From contig CAUYUJ010018864.1 of the NCBI GenBank assembly GCA_963575745.1, positions 40,001 to 104,000 of the forward strand: a stretch of 64,000 nucleotides of DNA, read 5' to 3'. This document shows, in pieces, positions 54,272 to 63,397 of the stretch (its first letter is position 1; each line of letters opens with the position of its first letter). Made by a program: the position numbers and the translations under genes. This DNA comes from Prorocentrum cordatum (Eukaryota; Sar; Dinophyceae; Prorocentrales; Prorocentraceae). The notes under the pieces were generated by a model that saw only the letters and a list, made by a program, of their open reading frames with translations, ran no database searches and was not told where the DNA came from.

Positions 54272-54905
54272 CCTCCTCCTCCTCCTCCTCCTCCTCCTTT
54301 TCATCATCATCATCCTCCTCCTCCTCTTCCTCCTCCTCCTCCTCCTCTTCCTCCTCCTCCTCCCCTCCTCCTCCTCCTCCTCCTCCTCCTCCTCCTCCTC
54401 CCTCCTTCTCCTCCTCGTCCTCATCCCCCCTCCTCCCCTCCTCCTCCTCCTCCTCCTCCTCCTCCTCCTCTCCTCCTCCTCTTCCTCGTCCTCTTCATCC
54501 TCTTCCTCCTCCTCCTCGTCCTCCTCCTCCTCCTCCTCCTCCTCCTCCTCCTCCTCCTCCCTCCTCCCCTCCTCCTCCCTCCTACCTGCTCCCTCCTCCT
54601 TCTCCTCATTCCCCTCCTTTTCCTCCTCCCTCCTCCGCCGTTTCCTCCTCCTCCTCCTCTTCCTCCCCCTCCCTCCTCCCTCCTCCCTGATCGTCCCTCC
54701 TGCCTCTTCCCTCCTGCCTCCTGCCTCCTGCCTCTTCCCTCCCTCCTCCCTGATCCTCCCTCCTTCCTGCCTCCTGCCTCCTGCCTCCTGCCTCCTCCTC
54801 CTCCTCCTCCACCCTCCTCCCTCCTCCCTCCTCTTCCTCCTCCTCCTCCTCCTCCTCCTCCTCCTCCTCTCTCCTCCTCCTTATCCCCCTCCTCCCCCTC
54901 CTCCG
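54165..54905. repeat. TCC/TTCC/CAT simple-sequence tract
   Basis: Mostly (CTC)n with a (CAT)n insert at 54233-54270 and CTGCCTC words at 54710-54800. Confidence 0.95.
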
Positions 54906-54924
54906 TCTCCTCCCCCTCCCCCTC

Positions 54925-55972
54925 GGGCGGGCGGACCCTAACGGGCGGGTCGGGTCGGGCGGGCGGGACATTAAAGTGTGGTGCATAATCGAGTTGGCAC
55001 GCGAGAACCTCCTAACGGGCGGGTCGGGTCGGGCGGGCGGACCCTAACGGGCGGGTCGGGTCGGGTCGGGCGGGCGGACCCTAACGGGCGGGTCGGGTCG
55101 GGCGGGACATTAAAGTGTGGTGCATAATCAAGCAGGCACGCGAGAACCCTAACGGGCGGGTCGGGTCGGGCGGGCGGGACATTAAAGTGTGGTGCATAAT
55201 CGAGTTGGCACGCGAGAGCCCTAACGGCCGGGTCGGGTCGTAACGGCGGGGCGGGTCGGGTCGGCGGGCGGACCCTAACGGGCGGGTCGGGTCGGGCACG
55301 CGAAAACCCTAACGGGCGGGTCGGGTCGGGCGGGCGGACCCTAACGGGCGGGTCGGGTCGGGTCGGGCGGGCGGGCCCTAACGGGCGGGTCGGGTCGGGT
55401 CGGGCGGGCGGACCCTAATGGGCGGGTCGGGTCGGGCGGGCGGGACATTAAAGTGTGGTGCATAATCAAGCAGGCACGCGAGAACCCTAACGGGCGGGTC
55501 GGGTCGGGTCGGGCGGACCCTAACGGGCCTAACGGGCGGGTCGGGTCGGGCGGGCGGGACATTAAAGTGTGGTGCATATCGAGTAAACGGGCGGGTCGGG
55601 CGGGCGGACCCTAACGGGCGGGTCGGGTCGGGTCGGGCGGGCGGACCCTAACGGGCGGGTCGGGTCGGTCGGGCGGGACATTAAAGTATGGTGCATAATC
55701 GAGTTGGCACGCGAGAACCCTAACGGGCGGGCCGGGTCGGGTCGGGCGGACCCTAACGGGCGGGTCGGGTCGAGTCGGGCGGGCGGACCCTAACGGGCGG
55801 GTCGGGTCGGGCGGGCGGGACATTAAAGTATGGTGCATAATCGAGCTGGCACGTGGGAACCCTGACGGGCGGGTCGGGTCGGGCGGGCGGACCCTAACGG
55901 GCGGGTCGGGTCGGGTCGGGCGGCCGGACCCTGACGGGCGGGTCGGGTCGGGCGGGCGGGACATTAAAGTGT
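54925..55972. repeat. Two-level tandem repeat: CCCTAACGGGCGGGTCGGGT plus ACATTAAAGTGTGGTGCAT
   Basis: A ~31-bp GC-rich unit (CCCTAACGGGCGGGTCGGGT followed by CGGGCGGGCGGA) is repeated, and every one to three units a ~40-bp AT-richer segment ACATTAAAGTGTGGTGCATA...GCACGCGAGAA is inserted. That segment starts at about 54968, 55107, 55178, 55445, 55559, 55677, 55818 and 55961, with the fifth and last truncated. Confidence 0.95.
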
Positions 55973-58852
55973 GGTGTTCCTCCTCCTCCTCCTCCGAGGA
56001 TCCTCCTCCTCCTCTGAGGATCCTCCCTCCTCCTCACTGGGTTTCCCGGGTGGGAGCGCTGAGCTGCGTCTCTGCGTCTCACGGGCCCCCCGGGGCCCGT
56101 CCCAGCGCCAACTCAGAGGACGAGGTTCGAGGACGCCCCCACGACGCCGAACTGCTTGGCAGGGGCGCGAGCGGCGTCCCCCCGCTCGCACCCCCCTCTC
56201 CCCTCTACAGGATGACGTCGGCGTCTGGATGGGTCCCAGGGGCCCGCCCAAACGCCAACCCGCAGAAATCGACGCGGGGACGCTCCCCGCTCGCTGGAGC
56301 TCCTTCTGCGCAGTTCCGGGGGAAGTCTCTGCGGGCAACCGACGGGGCCAGCGAATCACACGCCCCGCGTCACTTTTCCATGGCGAAGCGGGCGCTCCGG
56401 GCCGAGCCTGCGCAGCCCTGGCGCTCGCTGCGCCCAAACAGCGCGCCTGCTTCCTCTTGCGTGGCGGCTTCTTCGCAACTTTCTTGGGAATGGTCTTGCG
56501 GAATGCGTCGAGGTCGCCCTGCCACAGCCGCGCCAACTCTCTAGCATCGGCTTCCTCGAACCACCGCAAAGTCTCCACCATAATTGCGATTTCCTGGCTG
56601 ACTGCATCTTTGCCGTGGGCCAGAATGGTCCGAAGAGCTGCATGGGAGCGACGGCGCGCCAAGCGCAGGAACAACATGTCCATGTGCATGCGGAAAAGCT
56701 CGTCCCCCAGCTTGGTTATCTGACCGGTCCTGAAAATACTTATGATCTCGCTGCACAAAACATCTAGGTCCGTGGTCCCGCTCGCCAGCTCGAAGCCCGC
56801 CGCGCGAGCGCACCGACACAAGCATGACCAATTGAAACAGCCCTGCAAATAAGTCTTTTCCTCGCATCGCTGAAATATTTCGAGAATGGCAGGTGTCACG
56901 CAAGGGTGCGGGCCCCCCGCAGGATTCGGCGTTGCCGCCTCGCCCTCAGTCTCGCGAGCAATGCCGACGCTGCGTCGGGTCCCGGGCAACACCTGCATGA
57001 ACCAGCGCTTCACCTTCACCACTTCAGCCAGGTATTCAGCCTCGTCGTTGTATAGCCACGGCATGGCGTCAACGTGGAGCTCCGTTGACAATTCGTGGGC
57101 AATGCGCTCTATCTCTCCCCACGGAGGCACACAGGAGAAAATGTCCAACCAACGTTTGGTGGACAAGACACATGGTTGTCGCATGAAAGCCTGCGCCTGC
57201 GCAATTCCCTGCTCATATGCCGCTTTCCCGTCGGTCGCCCTCCACGTCTTGAACGCATTGTGGCCCAACATGGCCGCGTTCAGCAGAATGGGGCGCGCGA
57301 CCTTTGGCAGAGGAGCCTGCGGAGGAAGCCTCGCTGGAACAGAAATGCCCTGAAAGTCCGACCGCGAAGGCGCGCTGAACCGCGCCTGAGCGGCTGCGAA
57401 CGCATCGTGCAGCAATGGGGAAGAAGTGGAAGCTTTCGGCGCATGGTGCACAAGGTCGAAATCCAAGTGCCTCACGTCTTGGAACACCAGAAATCCAAAC
57501 CGCCCATTCCGGACCTCGCGTTCCAAAGCATCGACCCGAGCCTTCGGACAAGCAGCGTCCTTGCAGGGCGCCTGGTCCCCCCAGCGTTGCAACCGCAACT
57601 CGCCTAACATGTATTTGTGGTGCCTGTAATTGTCCGTCCCAAAAGCTAACAGAGCCCCTCTGTCAGGGGATTGGGCATTGGCCTCCACGTGGATGTCCAG
57701 GTTCTCTTTCAAACCCTGGGCGAATCCTTCGCGCCCTTCGTTGACCACGCGAAGAGGCGGCCCGACCAAGCACCCCTCCTCGTTAAGGATTGGTAAGACG
57801 GCGGTCTTCGGCGCAGCAGGCTGGGAGCCCCTGACGAGTTTTGCAGCCTTGCGATGCCCGTCGATCTTATACACCCTTGTTCTCTTGGCCACGCACTTGC
57901 GTAGCTCTAAGACTTGCGGCGCCACCCGTAGCCGGTGGAAGTCGCGCACCAGGTCCCGCAATGTCGCCGAGGCAGGGACAAAAGACAACCAGTATTGCAA
58001 TACTAACGCGCCGTGCGGTTTCAGGTGCGCGCTGTCCATTGCATACCCTTGCAATCTGCTCATGTATGCCGTGCGGACCGACTCTAAGCTGCGAGTCTGC
58101 CGCAAACTCTGATACAACGTGGCAATGAAAGGGACGGCGTGCCAGACCGTCCCACGACCGCTACCATGTCCGCGAAATTTGCCTTGCACACGAGTTAGTC
58201 TGGACAGCGGCGCGAGCAGGGAATACTCCTTTGGCCTCGAAGTGGCGTCTGACGTCCTCGTCACTGCAATATGTTTTTTACCACAACCCCGGCATCGAAC
58301 GTCCTGCCTAAGAACCAAATGGACATGGGTGGCATCGAGAATAGCTGTAGGCCCGCACCGCCCAAGCGATGTCGGCGCAAGGCGTTCGCAGCCGCAACTG
58401 CATGCAAGAGGAATCACCAGCGGCACTTCCAACCCCGCCCACTTGACGCAGCCAGCCGACCTGTCCAGTACAGGTGCGGAAGGCGCAGCTCCGGCTCCGC
58501 CCGGCTCAACGCCAGGCGCGCATCGCCTCATAGTGCGAATCGTTTCTAAGTCTTTGTTTTGTAGCAAGCCTGTTCCGAAATGGTGGTTGATCACTTTGGC
58601 GGCGCCGTCCTTGACCACCGCAAGCATCTTCATGATGCGCTTGGAACGAGGCAGCCTGGCGAGCAAGGGGTTCGAAATCTGATGGCCAGCACGTTCTCTG
58701 ACGTTCACCCTGCCCAGGCGCGGTAGCAACCGCAACGCCTTCATCAAAGCAGCGCTAGTCATGCGCTCACCCCGGTGCTTTGGCAAAGCAGAGTCCTTGG
58801 CGATGGCCATCCTCTTGCGCCCCTTCCGGCGCACTTGCGGCTGAAGGCCCAT
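55964..58852 (-). CDS. Large uncharacterised protein, possibly a DDE-type transposase
   Basis: An uninterrupted minus-strand frame of 962 codons from ATG 58852 (MGLQPQVRRKGRKRM) to a stop at 55964. It is also open upstream to 59122, but that part covers a repeat. Residues (counted from this ATG) about 151-191 hold two Cys clusters, CSCGCERL and CRGCGKKH, that could bind zinc. About 326-336 reads RTRVYKIDGHRKAAK and about 402-413 LLAFGTDNYRHHKY. An Asp after a beta strand followed 76 residues later by a second Asp in TD....H is reminiscent of DDE transposases, but I cannot place the third acidic residue or the family. Residues about 650-785 look helical, and KKPPRKRKQ (about 794) resembles a nuclear localisation signal. 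The last ~150 residues are low-complexity. Intact over nearly 3 kb, so recently functional or selected. Confidence 0.7.
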   Translation of the reverse strand: MGLQPQVRRKGRKRMAIAKDSALPKHRGERMTSAALMKALRLLPRLGRVNVRERAGHQISNPLLARLPRSKRIMKMLAVVKDGAAKVINHHFGTGLLQNKDLETIRTMRRCAPGVEPGGAGAAPSAPVLDRSAGCVKWAGLEVPLVIPLACSCGCERLAPTSLGRCGPTAILDATHVHLVLRQDVRCRGCGKKHIAVTRTSDATSRPKEYSLLAPLSRLTRVQGKFRGHGSGRGTVWHAVPFIATLYQSLRQTRSLESVRTAYMSRLQGYAMDSAHLKPHGALVLQYWLSFVPASATLRDLVRDFHRLRVAPQVLELRKCVAKRTRVYKIDGHRKAAKLVRGSQPAAPKTAVLPILNEEGCLVGPPLRVVNEGREGFAQGLKENLDIHVEANAQSPDRGALLAFGTDNYRHHKYMLGELRLQRWGDQAPCKDAACPKARVDALEREVRNGRFGFLVFQDVRHLDFDLVHHAPKASTSSPLLHDAFAAAQARFSAPSRSDFQGISVPARLPPQAPLPKVARPILLNAAMLGHNAFKTWRATDGKAAYEQGIAQAQAFMRQPCVLSTKRWLDIFSCVPPWGEIERIAHELSTELHVDAMPWLYNDEAEYLAEVVKVKRWFMQVLPGTRRSVGIARETEGEAATPNPAGGPHPCVTPAILEIFQRCEEKTYLQGCFNWSCLCRCARAAGFELASGTTDLDVLCSEIISIFRTGQITKLGDELFRMHMDMLFLRLARRRSHAALRTILAHGKDAVSQEIAIMVETLRWFEEADARELARLWQGDLDAFRKTIPKKVAKKPPRKRKQARCLGAASARAAQARPGAPASPWKSDAGRVIRWPRRLPAETSPGTAQKELQRAGSVPASISAGWRLGGPLGPIQTPTSSCRGERGVRAGGRRSRPCQAVRRRGGVLEPRPLSWRWDGPRGARETQRRSSALPPGKPSEEEGGSSEEEEDPRRRRRRNTTL
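55973..56040. repeat. Short TCC repeat at the end of the transposase-like frame
   Basis: TCC/GAGGATCC words. The frame from the right reads through it as poly-Arg/Glu before its stop, so the last residues are probably not native. Confidence 0.7.
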
Positions 58853-59033
58853 GGCTTTGGGCACCGAGGACTGGCATGTCTGCGCAGCCTCGTTGTGGGC
58901 CTCATCACCTCCATGCACCAAGCGTCGCAACTCTTCCAGCCCAGTAACCCTGAAAGGCGACACCACGCATGCGACGATGTGTTCGTTTCGGTTCGTTGGA
59001 CGCCGCGAAATGCGAACCGTCTTCTTTGAGCCA

Positions 59034-59447
59034 ATAAGTGCACGGCTTTGCGTTTGAGCGGTTGCGCAAGAGGCCCTCAGGAGCCGCCCAAGACGGCCCA
59101 AGAGGCCCCCAAGACGGCCCAAGAGGCGCCCAAGATGGCCTCAAGAGGACCCCAAGAGGGGGGACGCGATCCGAAAATCCGAGCACTCCGCCCCAAGAGG
59201 GCCCCAAAAGGCCCAAAGAGGCCCCAAGAATCCCCCAAGAGGCCCTCAGGAAGCTCCTAAGAGGCCCCCAGGAGGCCCAAAAAACGCCCCCAAGACGCCC
59301 CCGAGAAGCCGCCCACGAGACCCCATCAGCCATCCGAGTGGCTTCAGCCCCACACAACCACGCAGCCCCAACGATGCGATATGGGCCGGCGGAATGAGCG
59401 AAGCGATTAAATAAGTGTACGGCTTTGCGTTTGAGTGGTTGCGCAAT
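59034..59447. repeat. Direct repeat pair AATAAGTGyACGGCTTTGCG bracketing CCAAGA repeat
   Basis: A ~36-bp segment (AATAAGTGCACGGCTTTGCG, TTTGAGCGGTTGCGCAA) at 59033-59068 recurs at 59412-59447 with about three changes. Between them lies CCCCAAGAGGCCC-type repeat. Confidence 0.75.
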
Positions 59448-59589
59448 TGTGCGATAACCTAAAAAACTTCGCGGATGTCCAAATGAAATCCCACCAGCCC
59501 TCTGGGCGTAGGTGGGTTAACGAGTTTTGTCTTCTCTCTTTCCACAACCCCTCCTACCCCTGCTCAGGCTACCCCCTCCACTGGGCCCG

Positions 59590-59900
59590 AGAGGTTAGAA
59601 CTGCCAAGATGGCCCATGATGGCCCAAGAGCGGCCCAAGTGCGGCCCAAGAGCGGCCCAAGAGGGCCCCGATACGCCCTTTTTGAACCCCCGAGGGGGGG
59701 GACATAAGAAAACCTTCCTCATTTTTGAGCCATGGGGCCCAAGATGGCCCCAAGAGACCCTCAGACGCTCCCAAAGAGCCCCAAGAGGGCCCCAATATGG
59801 CCCTAAAAGAGCCCCAAAAGAGCCCGAACAGGGCCCCAAGAGGACCCCAAGAGAGCCCCCAGATGGCTCCAAGAGACCTCCGAAAACCTCTCACAACAAC
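59590..59900. repeat. CCCCAAGAGGC-type degenerate repeat
   Basis: Same family as elsewhere. Bounded by phrases shared with 39.95 kb (CACCAGCCCTCTGGGC) and 42.65 kb (TGGATGGGCTGGT). Confidence 0.8.
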
Positions 59901-60434
59901 ACCTCCACTCGCCTGGGCATCGTTGCTGGATGGGCTGGTGGGGATACGCGAAGCGTCAAAAATTACATACACAACAAACAGTGTTTGCACTCAGTGGCGT
60001 CCCACTTATGTTGCTAAGGATATGGATGGGTGCTGCAGGGTTCCGCCACGTTCTGGGCGCAACCTATGACACAACCTATTCGACGGGTCCGGAGAGGCTC
60101 CGCCACGTTCCAGGCGCAACCTATGATTCAACGCATGGCGCATCATATTCGACGGGTCCAACAAAATCCCGCCACGTTCCGGGCGCAATCTATGGCGCAT
60201 CCTGTGGCACCATTTGGGTTGCCCATCGTCGTCGCCATCATCATCAGCATCATCATCGTCCTCGCCGTCTTCATGACCATCATCATGGTCATCCTCATGA
60301 CCATCATCATGATCATCCCCATCCCTTCTCCTCCCCTCATCATCATCAACCTCATCATGGTAATCGTCAGTATCATCATCATGATCATCATCAGTGTCGT
60401 CATCATCATCATCATCGTCATCATCATAATAAGT
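59901..60434. repeat. Short CGCCACGTTCCGGGCGCAA repeats and ATC microsatellite
   Basis: Three to four copies of a ~45-65 bp unit with CGCCACGTTCyrGGCGCAA and CTATG at 60045-60200, then interrupted (ATC)n/(CAT)n at 60225-60430. Confidence 0.8.
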
Positions 60435-60960
60435 CCAGCAAGGCCGGCTGGGCCGGTAACGGGCTGGTGGGCCGGGCCGGTAGGACCGGCATAGGCCGGT
60501 ATAGGGCTGCTGGTATAAGCCGGTTATCAGGCCAGGGGAAGGCCAGGGGCCGGCAGGGCCGGCAGGGCCGGTTGGGCCGGCAAGGCCGGCAGGGCCGGCA
60601 GGGCCGGCGGGGCCGGTAGGGCTGGCAGGGCCGGCAGGGCTGGCAGGGCCGGCAGGGCCGGCAGGGCCGGCAAGGCTGGCAGGGCCGGTAGCGACCGGCA
60701 GGGCCGGCAGGGCCGGCAGGGCCGGCAGGGCCGGCAGGGCCGGCAGGGCCGGCAGGGCCGTCACGGCCGGCAGGGCCGGCAGGGCCGGCAGGGCCGGCAG
60801 CGGCCGGCGAGGCCGGCAGGGCCGGCAGGGGCCGGCAGGGGCCGGCAGGGGCCGGCAGGGGCCGGCAGGGCCGGCAGTGGCCGGCAGGGCCGGCAGCGGC
60901 CGGCAGGGCCCGCAGCGGCCGGCAGCGGCCGGCAGGGCCGGCAGGGCCGGCAGGGCCGGC
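60435..60960. repeat. 9-bp GGCCGGCAG minisatellite, array 2
   Basis: About 55 units of the same GGGCCGGCA repeat as at 53.3-54.1 kb, including GGGGCCGGCAG and GCGGCCGGCAG variants. Confidence 0.97.
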
Positions 60961-60974
60961 ACCTTGAGACTCCA

Positions 60975-61014
60975 AGGTCGATCTATAGTGCGGGGTCGAA
61001 CTATAGATCGACCT
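60975..61014. repeat. 14-bp inverted repeat upstream of the plus-strand gene
   Basis: AGGTCGATCTATAG (60975-60988) and its exact reverse complement (61001-61014) with a 12-nt loop. A related CACTATAG word follows at 61033. It sits between the minisatellite and the gene at 61238 and may be regulatory or a small foldback. Confidence 0.75.
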
Positions 61015-61237
61015 GGCACTTTCCTTGGGTCGCACTATAGTCCAACCCATGATTTTTGGCCAGGTCGTACTTTTCTTCGCTCGCGCATTGTTAAGGATCC
61101 CCTGAGTGAGGGGGCATGCGTCCCCTGAGCGAGGGGTATCGGCTGCATCACATTGCGCGCATGTTACAACATCCCGCAGCTGCGAAGGCTCGAGGGCACA
61201 TAGCGCTACTCTTGCTTGCGCGCACTGGGGGTGGGCA

Positions 61238-62643
61238 ATGGTCAAGGGCAAGACGGAGGTGAAGATACGGGCTTCTTCTGTGACAGAGGAACAGTTGAAG
61301 CCGCTCGTGAAACAGCACATTGATCTCATCGAAAAATGCCAACTGCAAGGGGGCATAGATGACTTCATGAAGAACAACATGCCGTTTCTCTTGCCGCTTG
61401 CGCAGCTCACCACACGCGTCAAATGGAAGAACCTCCAGGACGTCGTGTTGAAGCAGAAGCCGAACATGCACCAGGAAGAGTGTAGGCGTTTCTGCCAGGA
61501 GGTGGCCAACGCTTTCAGCCATGTTTGCAACAAGTTCTACATCGCCAAGACGGGGGGGAAGCTGGAGGCGCACACAAAAATGCTTGGGGTGGCAATGGGG
61601 CTGCAGCCTGGCAGGGCAAGCCCAAGCACAGGAGAGAGCAAAAAACGCGCCGACAGCAGCTCCGACATAGAGATGAACCCTCCAAAATCTTCCACGGCCG
61701 CCGCGTCGTCCAGCGCAGATGGGGGCAGCAGGCGCAATGTCATCAAGAACGCCTTCGGCATCAGCCCGCCTCCGAAACCGGCAGGGAAGAAACAGAAGGT
61801 TGCCACGTGGAGCCCGATGGTGGTGTTCTCGTCGCAGGAGGACGTCGAGCTCGCTGACCCGCCCGCCGCGGCCCCGAAGGAGGATCGGAGGGGGCGGGCA
61901 GGGTGGGGGGGGGAGGGGAGCAGTTTTGATTTTTCACGGCGTAACCGAACCCCTTCGGGAGGGGAGCTCGGGAGGGGCAAGTGAGAGACCCGCCCCAGGA
62001 TCCCCTGGCCACGTATTTCGATTTCAACTCCGAGCCGATGTGCATGGTGATGAAGTTCGCAGACAGGGAGGAGCGGGGAACACTGACGAAAGGAGGCGAT
62101 GGTTTCTTGGATGCCGTGTTTCCCGACGGCAGGACGGAGAAGACGGAGCAGCCCAACGCCCTCCTGGCAGCAAGAGCGGCAGCCGCGCAGGCGAAGGCGA
62201 AAGCGTGCAAAAAAGGGAAGCCAGCAGGACATGTAGTGGCAAAGAAGCCTGCAATGAGAAAGCCCAGTGCAGCCGCCGCGAACACGGAGACGGACCAGGA
62301 CGATGAGGGGGAGGAGGAAGAGCAGCTGGAACCCGATGAGCCCGTGGATGCTGCAGATGAGCCCTCGGTCGGCGCTGGGCCCCCCGCTGGCCACGCCGAC
62401 CGCGGGTACAGCGTGATGTACTACAAGAGGGACCACTCTATCGGGTTGAAGCGGACGCACGGTGAGAAGAACCAGTTTGTGAGTTTCGGCGGGAAAAAGT
62501 ACAAGGACACCTTGGACGAGGCCACGCTCAGGGAGATCGGCGCAGAGCTGAAGAAGGCCTTGGTCGACGGCACCGTGGCTGACACCAAGGAAGCTGCTAA
62601 GGCGGAGGCTGAGCGCTTAGTGGCACAGCGCTTGGGCGACTAA
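61238..62643 (+). CDS. Two-exon hypothetical protein (exons 61238-61882 and 61999-62643)
   Basis: ATG at 61238 ([20 protein letters not shown]). Exon 1 codes a helical N-terminal domain ([38 protein letters not shown]), then a Ser/Lys/Pro linker. The intron 61883-61998 (116 nt) has AG|GATC at both ends and splices in phase 0 from PKE to [10 protein letters not shown]. Exon 2 has [20 protein letters not shown], a Lys/Ala-rich basic stretch, an acidic run ([14 protein letters not shown]) and a conserved-looking C-terminus [52 protein letters not shown], ending at TAA 62641-62643. I remember similar MYYK...(V/F)SFGG...LREI segments in dinoflagellate proteins of unknown function. Basic and acidic tracts suggest a nuclear, nucleic-acid-associated protein, which is inference. 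Total 430 codons. Confidence 0.75.
61883..61998 (+). other. GA-AG intron bounded by direct repeat AGGATC
   Basis: 116 nt, begins GATCGGAGGG and ends CGCCCCAG. AGGATC spans both splice junctions. Inside is a CCCCTTCGGGAGGGG hairpin (61942-61956). Removing it joins the two coding frames in phase 0, whereas the unspliced sequence is frameshifted and stops at 61982. Confidence 0.7.
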
Positions 62644-63397
62644 TCGCATCCATCCTCATCATCGCATCCATCATCATCATCATCCTTACCGTCTTCATCG
62701 CCATTGCCATCGCCATACCCGTTGGCAGAGCGCCCTCTCCAGTGCTAGACGACACCCCCTCATCGCAGGGGCGCCCCTCCGTGAGGGGACCGCGCGATGG
62801 ATTGGCGAGTGATGGAACCCCTTAAGAGGGGAACCCCTTAAGAGGGGCTTCAGCACACTCGCGATAAGACAGGGCAACGGCCCCCTCCGAGAGGGGACCC
62901 CTCGGGGAGGGGATCAAAGGTGCGGCAGTCTGCTTACTCATTATGTGTGTGGCATTGCGTTTCCTCCTCGTTCCATCCCTCTCCCATTTGCTTTCATGTT
63001 CTTCATCCGCAACCGTTCGACAGAGCTGACGCCCAGCGCGCTTGGGGGCCAGCCCCCCGCCCCGAGCTCGCGGCCATGCGGGCGCTCATCGTGTGCCTCT
63101 CGGCGCTCCAGGCCGCGCGGAAGCAGAATGCAAGGGGGGAGTTGGGGCAGGATGAGGAGAAAAGTAAGAGTGACGGCCACTTGTTTGGCCATCTGGGCGA
63201 TAAAAAATCAATCCAGCAGCCGAGTTTTAGACCCACCTTTTTTAGCAAAAAAAGGGGGTCTAAAATTGGACGAATTCCTATGAAATTCCATTACATTCAC
63301 CCCCCCGAAGGGCCTCCCACGAGGCCCCCAGATTTTAGCCTTTTGAGTCTGACTAAAAACTTTCGGCCGCAACCGTTCTGGACCCCAGGCTTCCGGC
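62644..63397. repeat. Intergenic region with mini-hairpins and a large foldback
   Basis: A CATCAT run (62648-62690), then CCCCT-N-AGGGG hairpins at about 62751-62910 (for example CCCCTCCGTGAGGGG, two adjacent CCCCTTAAGAGGGG, CCCCTCGGGGAGGGG). A near-perfect 41-nt hairpin at 63225-63265 has TTTTAGACCC / GGGTCTAAAA arms. The promoter of the next gene is presumably here, but no consensus is visible. Confidence 0.7.

Noticed and set aside
53060-54424. 450-codon Pro/Ala/Leu frame resembling a collagen- or GPAGP-like protein
   Set aside because: Generated by the 9-bp GGCCGGCAG repeat, and open on both strands for the same reason.
55081-55964. PDPTRPLGSARP-type frames
   Set aside because: Translation of the CCCTAACGGGCGGGTCGGGT array with no independent support.
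54925-55972. CCCTAA words as interstitial telomere
   Set aside because: CCCTAA occurs only once per ~31-bp unit and is always followed by CGGG, so there is no run of telomere repeats.
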